DNA of 64,000 nt from an uncultured Dehalococcoidia bacterium (GTDB lineage: Bacteria > Chloroflexota > Dehalococcoidia > Tepidiformales > Tepidiformaceae), in the NCBI GenBank assembly GCA_938015525.1, contig CALLPC010000005.1, positions 1-64,000 of the forward strand, read 5' to 3'. The position numbers were made by a program, and so were the translations under genes. The first letter of the stretch is position 1, and each line of letters starts with the position of its first letter. Below the pieces are notes generated by a model. That model ran no database searches. It saw only the letters and a list, made by a program, of their open reading frames with translations, and was not told the DNA's origin. Positions 9,518 to 19,920 of this stretch are shown one piece after another.

Positions 9518-10444
9518 TCAGTACGCCCTCGGCAGCGGCGTCGGCGTCCGCGTCGGCGGGCGCGGGGTCGGCGTCGGGGTCGGCGTCCAGGTCGGCGTCG
9601 GCGTCACCGTTGGCGTCGGCGTCACCGTCGGCGTATTCGTCGGGGTCGGCGTGTCGGTCGGCGTCGGGGTCGCCGTCGGCGGCGCGGACGCCGGCTTCGC
9701 GGTGCCGCCGCTGCCCGGGAACCAGAGCGGGCCGTCCGAGAGCGGCGCGCCGGGGGGAATCTTGAAATCGAGGTAGTGCTCGGGGTTCACCGGCGTGTCG
9801 TGCCAGCGGATTTCGAAGTGAAGGTGCTCCCCCGTCGAAAAGCCTGAGCTCCCCGTGACGCCCAGCACCGCGTCGTTGTCGACCCGGTCCCCCGGCCGGA
9901 CCAGCACCTGGCTCAGGTGCGCGTACAGCGTCGACCAGCCATCGCCGCAATCGACGATGACGTGATAGCCGTACGCCCCGGAGTAGTCCGTCGCGGCGAC
10001 TGTCCCCGTGCAGGCGCTGTAGACCGGCGACCGGCTGAGGCCCTCGAGCGCGAGGTCGATGCCCCCGTGGATGCGGCCTGGGCCGCGGTTGGTCGCCCCG
10101 TACCGGTCAGTCACGCGGCTCCATGCGCGGAGCGGCAGCTGGAAGCGGCTGCTCGCCGCCCCGGCAGCCTCCGCATCCGGGAGCGACCCCTCGGCCGGCA
10201 CGGCGACCGCGCCCTCGTCGGTGTGCACGTCGGGGGCGGGCGTCGGCGCGTCCCCTGGAGCCTGCCCGCGGTCCGGGGCAGCGGAGCCGGGGAAGCCCGC
10301 GGCCGTTTCGCCGGTCCCGCCGGCTTCGGTCCCGCTCGGCTGCCGCGCGGTGATGACGGCTGCGACGCCCGCGACGAGCGTCCCCGCGAGCATCACCCGC
10401 GCGGCGTGCGAGACCCGCATCGGCAGCCGAATCCGGGGCACCAT
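9518..10444 (-). CDS. M23 family peptidase with C-terminal Thr/Pro repeat tail
   Basis: HGGIDLALEG, YGYHVIVDCGDGWSTLYAHLSQ, GSSGFSTGEHLHFEIR; tail PTPTDTPTPTNTPTVTPTPT. Confidence 0.92.
   Translation of the reverse strand: MVPRIRLPMRVSHAARVMLAGTLVAGVAAVITARQPSGTEAGGTGETAAGFPGSAAPDRGQAPGDAPTPAPDVHTDEGAVAVPAEGSLPDAEAAGAASSRFQLPLRAWSRVTDRYGATNRGPGRIHGGIDLALEGLSRSPVYSACTGTVAATDYSGAYGYHVIVDCGDGWSTLYAHLSQVLVRPGDRVDNDAVLGVTGSSGFSTGEHLHFEIRWHDTPVNPEHYLDFKIPPGAPLSDGPLWFPGSGGTAKPASAPPTATPTPTDTPTPTNTPTVTPTPTVTPTPTWTPTPTPTPRPPTRTPTPLPRAY
9536..9690. repeat. low-complexity GTCGGCGTCGG-type tandem repeat encoding the (P-T)n tail
   Basis: Visible tandem 6/12-nt periodicity, e.g. gtcggggtcggcgtccaggtcggcgtcggcgtcacc. 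Confidence 0.85.
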
Positions 10445-10556
10445 TCCCTTCCAAGATCGGCCGCCCGCCCGCCCCTCCACACCCCGGGGGGAGGTTTGAG
10501 GTGGGGGGGTGTGCTCCCCGTTCCCCGTTCCGGCCCGTCTGCCTACACTCCACGCG

Positions 10557-11186
10557 ATGGCCGGCCCGGCACCCCTCCCCACGCTCGAGTTCGAAACCGA
10601 GGCCTGGGCCGCCGGCGCCGAGTGGGTCGCCGGTGTCGATGAAGTCGGCGTCGGGCCCCTCGCCGGTCCCCTCGCCGCCGGCGTCGTGGCCCTCCCCCGC
10701 GGGGAGCGGTTCTCCTGGTACGCCCGCGTCCGCGATTCCAAGACCCTCGCCGAACCGGCCCGCGAACGGCTCGCCGCCGCCATCCGCGCCTCCGTGCCCT
10801 GGGCCATCGGCTGGGCCTCCGTCGAGGAGGTCGACCGCCTCGGCATCCTCCCCGCCCGCCGGCTCGCCATGCTCCGCGCCCTGGAACGGCTCACCGTCCG
10901 TCCCGGCGCCATCATCAGCGATGCCCTCGACCTTCCCCTCCCGAACGTCCGCCCGGTCATCGACGGTGACGCCCTCTCGGTCGCCGTGGCGGCCGCCTCC
11001 ATCGTCGCCAAGGTCGCCCGCGACGCCGTCATGGTCGACCTCTGCGCGCGCTACCCCGGCTACGGCTTCTGCCGGAACAAGGGCTACCCGACGGCCGAGC
11101 ACCGCGCCCGCCTCGCCGCCCGCGGCCCGAGCCCGGTCCACCGGCGAAGCTACGCCCCCGTCGCCCAGGCCGCCTTCCCGTGGTGA
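10557..11186 (+). CDS. rnhB: ribonuclease HII (non-canonical GVG motif)
   Basis: GVDEVGVGPLAGP, AAASIVAKVARD, YPGYGFCRNKGYPTAEH. Confidence 0.92.
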   Translation: MAGPAPLPTLEFETEAWAAGAEWVAGVDEVGVGPLAGPLAAGVVALPRGERFSWYARVRDSKTLAEPARERLAAAIRASVPWAIGWASVEEVDRLGILPARRLAMLRALERLTVRPGAIISDALDLPLPNVRPVIDGDALSVAVAAASIVAKVARDAVMVDLCARYPGYGFCRNKGYPTAEHRARLAARGPSPVHRRSYAPVAQAAFPW

Positions 11187-11551
11187 CCGAACGGCGTCGG
11201 CTCGGCGACTTCGGCGAGCGCGTCGCTGCCCACTGCCTCGAAGCCCGGGGCATGGCCATCATCGCCCGCAACCTCCGCATCGGCGGCGGCGAAATCGACC
11301 TCCTCGCCCGCGACGGCGAGACCCTCGTCTTCGTCGAAGTTCGTACCCGCCGCGGCGCGCCCGGTCTCGCCGCCGAGTCGCTCGACCCGGCAAAGCTCGA
11401 AAAGCTGCGCGCCGCCGCCCTCGCCTACTGCGAACGTGAAGGCATCGACCCCGAGGCCACCCGCTTCGATGCCGTCACCATCGACCTCGACGCCGGCGGC
11501 CGCGCCCGCGCCGTCCACCACTTCCCCGGCATCGGCTTCCCGACCCTTTGA
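11180..11551 (+). CDS. YraN family (UPF0102) endonuclease-like protein
   Basis: LGDFGERVAAHCLEARGMAIIARNLRIGGGEIDLLARDGETLVFVEVRTR. Confidence 0.93.
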   Translation: MVTERRRLGDFGERVAAHCLEARGMAIIARNLRIGGGEIDLLARDGETLVFVEVRTRRGAPGLAAESLDPAKLEKLRAAALAYCEREGIDPEATRFDAVTIDLDAGGRARAVHHFPGIGFPTL

Positions 11552-11610
11552 CCCGTTCACCACCACGCGCGTATGTTCGCCGCGACCCCTCACCGCGGAG
11601 CCGCCGTCCC

Positions 11611-12702
11611 ATGCCCATCACCCCCGCCGACGACTACCTCGTCCACCAGGCGCCCTACACCCTCGACCGCGTCTTCACCAGTGACCGGAACTTTTACGAC
11701 CGCTACTTCTTCAACGGCTACAGCCCCGATGGCGCGGTCTACTTCGGCGTCGCCATGGGCCAGTACCCGAACCTCGGCATCACCGATGCCGCCTTCAGCA
11801 TCGTCGCCGATGGGCGCCAGCGCGTCGTCCGCGCCTCCCGCCGGCTCGGCCCCGACCGGATGGCGACGACCGTCGGCCCCATCGCGGTCGAGGTCGTCCG
11901 CCCCCTCCGCGAACTCCGCGTGACCGTTGCGCCCAACCCCTACGGCATCGAAGCCGACCTCACCTTTACCGCCCGCTCGCTCCCCGTCGAAGAGCCCCAC
12001 TTCTTCCGCCTCGCCGGGAGCGTCCCCGTGATGGACTACACGCGAATGACCCAGCACGGCAGCTGGTCCGGCACCATCCGCCTCGACGGCCGCGAACTCG
12101 TCCTCGACGCCGCCGCCTGGTGGGGCTCCCGCGACCACTCCTGGGGCATCCGCCCGGTCGGCGGCCGCGACCCCCGCGGCGCTCCGCCCCTCCAGGCCCC
12201 GCAGTTCTTCTGGAACTGGGCGCCGCTCAACTTCCCCGACCTCTGCACCCTTTCGACCGTCTCCGAAAACGCCGATGGCACCCGCTGGCACGAGTCCGGC
12301 GTGATCCTCACCCCCTACCCCGGAGCCACCCTCACCGAGGCCGCCGTCGAATCGCGGCTGAAGTTCAAACCCGGCACCCGCTGGCTCGAATCCGCCGTCA
12401 TCACGCTCAGGCCGGCCGCGGGCGACCCCCTCGAAATCACCGTCGAACCCCTCTACGCCTTCCTCATGAAAGGGCTCGGCTACGGCGACCCGAAGTGGGG
12501 CCACGGCATGTGGGTCGGCGAGGACGCCGTCGACGGCACCGAGTACGTCCTCAGCCAGGAGCACCCCCTCCAGAACCTCCACGTCCAGCAGGTCTCCCGC
12601 GTCCGCGCCGGCCACCGCGAGGGCCTCGGCATCTTCGAAATCCTCGTCTTCGGTCCGCACGCACCGAGCGGGTTCCGCGAAGCGCTCGACCCGGCCCCCT
12701 GA
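11611..12702 (+). CDS. conserved hypothetical, AttH/CrtC-like (lipocalin-type) fold suspected
   Basis: ORF with coding bias; WWGSRDHSWGIRPVGGRD resembles AttH-like proteins. Confidence 0.55.
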   Translation: MPITPADDYLVHQAPYTLDRVFTSDRNFYDRYFFNGYSPDGAVYFGVAMGQYPNLGITDAAFSIVADGRQRVVRASRRLGPDRMATTVGPIAVEVVRPLRELRVTVAPNPYGIEADLTFTARSLPVEEPHFFRLAGSVPVMDYTRMTQHGSWSGTIRLDGRELVLDAAAWWGSRDHSWGIRPVGGRDPRGAPPLQAPQFFWNWAPLNFPDLCTLSTVSENADGTRWHESGVILTPYPGATLTEAAVESRLKFKPGTRWLESAVITLRPAAGDPLEITVEPLYAFLMKGLGYGDPKWGHGMWVGEDAVDGTEYVLSQEHPLQNLHVQQVSRVRAGHREGLGIFEILVFGPHAPSGFREALDPAP

Positions 12703-12746
12703 CCCGGCCCGTGGACAGCGCCCGGCCCGCTTTCGAGAATACAGGC

Positions 12747-13094
12747 ATGCCGATCTACGAATTCCGCTGCGCCGACTGCAAGAAGGTGACCAACTACTTC
12801 ACCCGCAAGATCGACACCGAAGTCCGGCCCTCCTGCGAGCACTGCGGCAGCCCCAACACCTCGCGGATGATGTCGAAATTCGGCCGCTCCTACACCCGCC
12901 AGGAGATCCTCGAAAAATACGGCGACCCTTCCGCCGGCCGCGGCGGCCCCGAAGACTACCGCGACCCGCGCCAGATCGGCACCTGGGTCGAAAAGAAGTT
13001 CGAGGAATACGGCATGGACCTCCCCGAAGAGGCCCGCACGATGATCGACGCCGCCCGCGAGGGCGAATTCCCCGAGCCCGTCAAAGACCTGTGA
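12747..13094 (+). CDS. FmdB-family zinc-ribbon protein
   Basis: MPIYEFRCADCKKVTNYFTRK...CEHCGSPNTSRMMSKF. Confidence 0.9.
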   Translation: MPIYEFRCADCKKVTNYFTRKIDTEVRPSCEHCGSPNTSRMMSKFGRSYTRQEILEKYGDPSAGRGGPEDYRDPRQIGTWVEKKFEEYGMDLPEEARTMIDAAREGEFPEPVKDL

Positions 13095-13699
13095 GCGACA
13101 CCGGCCCGCTCGAGCGCATCGTCCCCGAGATCCTCGAGCGGTTCGCCGCCAAGAACGCCGCCCGCGAGCAGGCCCTCGCCGCCAGCCGCGTCATCATCCG
13201 CACGAGCGCCAACGCCATCCGGGCCGTCCACCGCGGCGAATTCGAGGTTGCCCACCGGCTCATCGCCGAGGCCCGCGCCACCCACGAGGCCGCCGTCCGC
13301 GCCCTCGAAGGCCACGCCGACGTCTACCACGCCGGCTTCCTCCACGACGCCCAGAAAGAGTACGTCGAGGCGGTAACCACCCTCCAACTCTGCTCCGGCG
13401 GCGCCATCCCCGGCCCGGCCGAGCTCGGCGTCGAAGACCCGGCCTACCTCAACGGCATCGGCGAAGCCGTCGGCGAGCTCCGCCGCGTCATCCTCGACCG
13501 CCTCCGCGCCGGCTCCTTCGAGGGCTGCGAAGCCCTCCTCGCCGCCATGGACGACATTTACGGCGTCCTCGTCACCATCGATTACCCCGACGCGATGACC
13601 GGCGGCCTCCGCCGCACCACCGACCAGGTCCGCGGCATCCTCGAGAAGACCCGCGGCGACCTCACCCTCGCCATCGTCACCCGCCGCCCCGCCACCTGA
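13091..13699 (+). CDS. translin-family protein
   Basis: All-helical; R-I-IRTSANAIRAVHRGE, HDAQKEYVEA resembling the translin GxxDAxQEYVEA motif; overlaps the fmdB stop. Confidence 0.7.
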   Translation: MSDTGPLERIVPEILERFAAKNAAREQALAASRVIIRTSANAIRAVHRGEFEVAHRLIAEARATHEAAVRALEGHADVYHAGFLHDAQKEYVEAVTTLQLCSGGAIPGPAELGVEDPAYLNGIGEAVGELRRVILDRLRAGSFEGCEALLAAMDDIYGVLVTIDYPDAMTGGLRRTTDQVRGILEKTRGDLTLAIVTRRPAT

Positions 13700-13706
13700 C
13701 CGGCCC

Positions 13707-14711
13707 TCAGGCCGGCACCACCCGCCGCATCACCGCCTCCGTGAACGCCATCGTCCCCAGCGTCCCGCCGAGGTCGCGCGTCTTCTCCCCCGCCGCGATC
13801 GTGTCGTGCACCGCGTCCACCAGCTGCCGGCCGAGCGCGCCGTACCCGCAGAACTGCAGCAGGTAGCCGAACGCCTCGATCGCACCGGAGGGGTTCGCGA
13901 CCCCCTGCCCCGCGATGTCCGGCGCCGTCCCCCCTGCCGGGTCGAACACGCCGATGACCGGCTGGTGGCTCTTCGAGAACGCGTACGACGCGCTTGCCCC
14001 CAGCCCGATGGAGCCGATGAGCCCGTACACCATATCGCTCAGGAAATCCCCGTACTCGTTCGGGCAGACGATCACGTCGTACCGCTCCGGGTCGATGATC
14101 AGCTTCGCCAGGAGCGCATCGAACAGCTCCCGCGTGTGCCGCACGTTCCGGTACTCCGCGGCCACCTCCGCCACCACCTCCTCGAACAGCCCGTCCGTCG
14201 CCCGCTGGATGGTGTACTTGCTCGTCGAGGTCACGGCCTGCCGGTGCTGGTCCGCGAGCCGGAATGCGAAGTGGGCCGCATGCTCCACCGGCGTCCGCTC
14301 CATCACCCGCACGCTCACCGCCGAGTAGTAGCCGATCCGGATGCCGGCATCCTCGTACGTGCCGCCCGTCGCAATCCGCACGACGTGCAGGTCGACCTTC
14401 CCCGTGTAGTTCCGGCTCACGCCCGGGTAGCTCCGGCACGGCCGGTGGATGACCGCCAGCCCCAGCCGGTCGCGGAGCACCTGATTCGGGCTCACCGTCT
14501 CCGTCACCGTCGGGTACTTCATCGCCGCGCCGAGCGCCCGGGTCGCCTCGATGCCCTCCTCCAGCGCCCCGGGCGACGCCTCCCGCCGCTCCAGCGACCA
14601 GTCGACCGGCCGGAAGACGACCGGCGAGCCGAGCGCCTCGTTCAGCGCGCGGACCGCCTGCCGCAGCTCCCCTGCGATGCCGTCACCGTTCAGTTCAACC
14701 ACTTCGCGCAT
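13707..14711 (-). CDS. isocitrate/isopropylmalate dehydrogenase family protein
   Basis: NGDGI, NYTGKVDLHVVR, DVIVCPNEYGDFLSDMVYGLIGSIGLGASASY, FDPAGGTAPDIAGQGVANPSGAI. Confidence 0.85.
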   Translation of the reverse strand: MREVVELNGDGIAGELRQAVRALNEALGSPVVFRPVDWSLERREASPGALEEGIEATRALGAAMKYPTVTETVSPNQVLRDRLGLAVIHRPCRSYPGVSRNYTGKVDLHVVRIATGGTYEDAGIRIGYYSAVSVRVMERTPVEHAAHFAFRLADQHRQAVTSTSKYTIQRATDGLFEEVVAEVAAEYRNVRHTRELFDALLAKLIIDPERYDVIVCPNEYGDFLSDMVYGLIGSIGLGASASYAFSKSHQPVIGVFDPAGGTAPDIAGQGVANPSGAIEAFGYLLQFCGYGALGRQLVDAVHDTIAAGEKTRDLGGTLGTMAFTEAVMRRVVPA

Positions 14712-14883
14712 GCCCGCCAACCCTCCCCGGGCCAGTCTCCCCCAGAGTGTGCACCCGAAACCGTCTACGGTGGACGAACGAAATTCCCCGTAACCTTCCC
14801 CATTGGTAGGATTCGGCCGGCTTCCGTGCACCGGTGCGCACCAGTCGCGCTGCACAGCCGGACACACTCAACCGGGGGACGAC

Positions 14884-16950
<2,067 letters not shown>

Positions 16951-16974
16951 GCCGCGCCCGCGGGTGCACATCGC

Positions 16975-17004
16975 GGCCGCCGGTTGAGCACCGGCGGCCG
17001 TTTT
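16975..17004 (+). terminator. Rho-independent terminator after hppA
   Basis: GCGGCCGCCGGT-tgagc-ACCGGCGGCCG followed by TTTTC. Confidence 0.8.
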
Positions 17005-17049
17005 CTCTATCCTGCGGCCCCCGGGCATCCCCGGCGGAGGCCCCCGTCC

Positions 17050-18939
17050 ATGTTCCTCGCCCAGCTCCTCGTTCCCGTCGCCGTCGTCATCGGCGTCGCT
17101 GCCGCCCTCGTCAGCCGCTTCGCCGCGCGTGACCGTTCGGTTCCGCCGCCGCCCTCGCCCCGGCCCGGGCTCCTCGCCCTCGCCGCGGCACTGGTCGGGG
17201 CCGGCGTCCTCGGGACCGTCGCCATCGCCCTCTACACCGGGGGCTACGCCGGCTCGCTCGAGCGGGCGGCCTGGGCCGGCGGGGGGTTCCTCGCCGGGTT
17301 TGCCGCGGCGGCGGCCGCGGCCATCCTGGCCCTGGCCCTCGATACCGACGACGGGCGGCCTGCAGCCGCCGGGCCGCTCACCGGCGTCAGCCTCGTCCTC
17401 GGGGCAGCAGCCGGCGTGTACGCCCTGGCCGCCGGCCCCGCGGGCGAAGGCCCCTGGGCGGCCGCCTCCCTCGTCGCCCCGCTCGCGGCCGGCGCCGGTC
17501 TCGCGGCCGTTCTCGGCGTGCTCATCCCGCCGCCCGGGCCCCGGCAGCCCGGCGCAGGGCCGGCTGCCGCCATCGCCGCCGCTGCGGTCACCGCTGGGCC
17601 ACTCGCCGGCGGCGAAGCGGCCGCGCTCGCGCGGGAGGCCGCCTGGACGGCGTTCCCCTTCGCCGTCCTCGCCGCGGCCATCGCCGGGAGCGCCGTCGCC
17701 CTCATCCCCGGCACCGTCATGGCGGCGGCAGGCCGCCCCTGGGCCGGCACCGCGGCGGCCGTCCTCGCCGCGGCCGTCACCATCCTCGCCGCCGCCGGGG
17801 CGGCGGTCGTCCTCCTCCCCGGCGGGTGGGGCTGGAGCGCCGGGGCCGCCGCTGCCGGGGCTGTCGGCGGGCTCGCCCTCGCCGGGCTCAGCGGGCTTCG
17901 CCCGGCGCGCCCGGGGACGCTCGCCGGCGCCATGCTCGCCTGGGCCCTCGCAGCGGCTGCGGCGCTCGCGGCCTGGTTCCTCGCCCGTGAACTGGTCGGC
18001 CAGGGATTCCCCCCCGCCGCGGGCGGCGTGTACGGCCTCGCGCTCGCCGCCGCTACCGCGCTCGGTCCCATCACCGCGTCCGCCTCCCTCGCACCGCTGG
18101 CGCCCCGGCAGGAGGAGCTCCAGGCGGGCGGGGACGACGCCGGCCGCTGGGCGCCCCCGTGGGCCGAACCCCAGCCGGACCCGCGCCCCGCGGCGGGCGA
18201 GCCTGCCCCGCAGCCCCATCCCGCCGCCGCGCTCGCCGGCGCCGGGGTCCTGGCAGCGCTCGCCCTCGCCCTCGCGCTCGGGGCCCACGCCCGCCACGAA
18301 CTCCTCCGGCTCGCGGCGGCCGACCCGGTCCGCTACGCCGAGGCCGTGCAGGGGCTCGGCCTCATCCCGCCGGGCGGCCCCGGGAGGTACGCCCTCGCCA
18401 ACGACGCCCGGGCCCACCGCGAACGCCTCGAAGAGCTCCGCGCCGCCATCGCCAGCGACGCCGATTTCGGGCCCGCCGACGTCCGCCTCCTGCTCGGCGC
18501 CGACGCCGCCGCCCGCGATGCCTTCGTCGCGGCCCGCCTCGAAGCCGGACGGCTCCTCACCGGCGAAACCGCCGCCATCGCCCCCGCCCGCCACCCCCTC
18601 CCCAGCCTCCTCCCCCTCCCCGCCACCGCGGGGACCCTGCTCGGGGTGCTGCTCGGCTTCGCCGCCCTGGCCGCCGCATCCTCAGCCTTCGACCGGCCCG
18701 GGCGGGCCTGGGCCCTCGTTGCCGGGGCCCTCGCCGTCCCGGCTGCGCTCCTCGGGGCGGTGCCCGCCCTCCGATTCCTCGGCCCGGGCGAGGCCGATGC
18801 CCTCGCCCTCCTCGCGGCCTTCGCGCTCATCGCAGGGCCCGGCGCCGGCCTCCTTGCCGTCCGCCAGCCGGGCGCGGCCGCGGCAGGCCCGGCAGCTGCC
18901 GCCCTCGCGGCCGGGCTCGTCGCGGGCGTGCTCGCCTGA
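17050..18939 (+). CDS. Ala-rich polytopic membrane protein; probable degenerate membrane-pyrophosphatase paralogue
   Basis: 629 aa, many predicted TM segments; collinear residual similarity to the adjacent hppA (see findings). Confidence 0.6.
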   Translation: MFLAQLLVPVAVVIGVAAALVSRFAARDRSVPPPPSPRPGLLALAAALVGAGVLGTVAIALYTGGYAGSLERAAWAGGGFLAGFAAAAAAAILALALDTDDGRPAAAGPLTGVSLVLGAAAGVYALAAGPAGEGPWAAASLVAPLAAGAGLAAVLGVLIPPPGPRQPGAGPAAAIAAAAVTAGPLAGGEAAALAREAAWTAFPFAVLAAAIAGSAVALIPGTVMAAAGRPWAGTAAAVLAAAVTILAAAGAAVVLLPGGWGWSAGAAAAGAVGGLALAGLSGLRPARPGTLAGAMLAWALAAAAALAAWFLARELVGQGFPPAAGGVYGLALAAATALGPITASASLAPLAPRQEELQAGGDDAGRWAPPWAEPQPDPRPAAGEPAPQPHPAAALAGAGVLAALALALALGAHARHELLRLAAADPVRYAEAVQGLGLIPPGGPGRYALANDARAHRERLEELRAAIASDADFGPADVRLLLGADAAARDAFVAARLEAGRLLTGETAAIAPARHPLPSLLPLPATAGTLLGVLLGFAALAAASSAFDRPGRAWALVAGALAVPAALLGAVPALRFLGPGEADALALLAAFALIAGPGAGLLAVRQPGAAAAGPAAAALAAGLVAGVLA

Positions 18940-18998
18940 GCGGCCGGGGGAATTCGCCGACCAGGCGGTAAATTTGTGACGAAAAGCGCAAAGACCCC

Positions 18999-19027
18999 TT
19001 GACAGCCTCCCGGCACATTGATAGCTT
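18999..19027 (+). promoter_or_regulatory. candidate sigma-70 promoter for the c-di-AMP riboswitch
   Basis: TTGACA, 17-nt spacer, TAGCTT. Confidence 0.55.
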
Positions 19028-19054
19028 CCGGCGAGTGAACGACGTTCGCGTCGT

Positions 19055-19205
19055 TTGCATGCGCGTTCGGTTCTTGCACCACCTGCCTAGTGCGCCGTTG
19101 CGGCGCAGCGGGGGACCCACTACCCCGGGGCGAACGCGGCCAGCCGGCCGCCAGGGCGCCTTCCGCCCGAGCCCGTCAGCTAACCCCGTCGGCAGTCTGG
19201 AAGGC
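19055..19205 (+). ncRNA. cyclic di-AMP riboswitch (ydaO/yuaA)
   Basis: Signature blocks gcGCGGGGGACCCA-like (agcgggggacccac), GGGGCGAAC, and CCGAGCCCGTCAGCTAACCCCGTCGGCA. Confidence 0.88.
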
Positions 19206-19298
19206 CTGGCGAGCAGGTAGCTCGTTTCGAGGTCTTTTTTTCTGTCCTCGAAGGTCACCATAACGGCTCTTTAACGAAAGGAAGAGGAGGGAATCGTC

Positions 19299-19517
19299 AT
19301 GCCAGCTCTACAGGAAGCACCGCCGAAGTCCTGCCCCAAGTGCCGCGGCTCGATCATCGTCGAGCGCGACTGGCACGGCACCTACGGCAGCTGCATCATG
19401 TGCGGCTACGTCCACGAAGTGCTCACCAGCCCGCCCGTCGACCTCGCCGCCGAGGAAGCCGCCCTGCCCCAGCGGCAGCGCCGCCGCCAGCCTTCGCACG
19501 GCAAGCTCCGGCTCTGA
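19299..19517 (+). CDS. 72-aa zinc-ribbon protein (CPKC...CIMC)
   Basis: Good SD (ggaagaggaggg), two CxxC knuckles, basic C-terminal tail RQRRRQPSHGKLRL. Confidence 0.75.
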   Translation: MPALQEAPPKSCPKCRGSIIVERDWHGTYGSCIMCGYVHEVLTSPPVDLAAEEAALPQRQRRRQPSHGKLRL

Positions 19518-19545
19518 CCAGCAGCCGGGCCAGCGGCCCCCAACC

Positions 19546-19578
19546 GGGACCCCCGCCCGCGCGGGGGTCCCGCCTTTT
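19546..19578 (+). terminator. Rho-independent terminator after the zinc-ribbon gene
   Basis: GGGACCCCCGCccgcGCGGGGGTCCC then gccTTTT. Confidence 0.88.
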
Positions 19579-19632
19579 CGCCAGCTCCGCCGCGCCCTAG
19601 AATTCGCGCTCCGGAGGTAGCAGAGCACACCC

Positions 19633-19920
19633 ATGCCGTACGTTCGCCTGTCGATCATGAAACCCCGCCGGGGCGAAGACGCCCGCTGCGAAGAACTCCT
19701 GCGCAAGCTCGACGAAGCCGCCGCCGCCCACGGCGGCGTCCAGGTCCACTACCTCATGCGCCCGAGCGACGAGAGCGGCGAAATCGCCCGCCTCGCGGTC
19801 TACGATTCCGAGGACGCTGCCGAGCGCGCCGCCAACGACACGCACATCATGGCCCTCCGCTCCGAAATCCACCTCCTCGTCGAGCCGGGCCACACCGAGC
19901 GCGCCTTCTTCACCATCTGA
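19633..19920 (+). CDS. small dimeric alpha-beta barrel (ABM-like) protein
   Basis: MPYVRLSIMKPRRGEDARCEELLRKLDE ... ABM-like length and pattern. Confidence 0.55.
   Translation: MPYVRLSIMKPRRGEDARCEELLRKLDEAAAAHGGVQVHYLMRPSDESGEIARLAVYDSEDAAERAANDTHIMALRSEIHLLVEPGHTERAFFTI

Noticed and set aside
9536-9690. CRISPR-like periodic repeat
   Set aside because: Repeats are contiguous 6/12-nt units encoding Pro-Thr with no spacers; no cas genes nearby.
14826-14841. GTGCACCGGTGCGCAC palindrome in the hppA leader
   Set aside because: Short GC palindrome; no second copy seen and expected by chance at this GC content.
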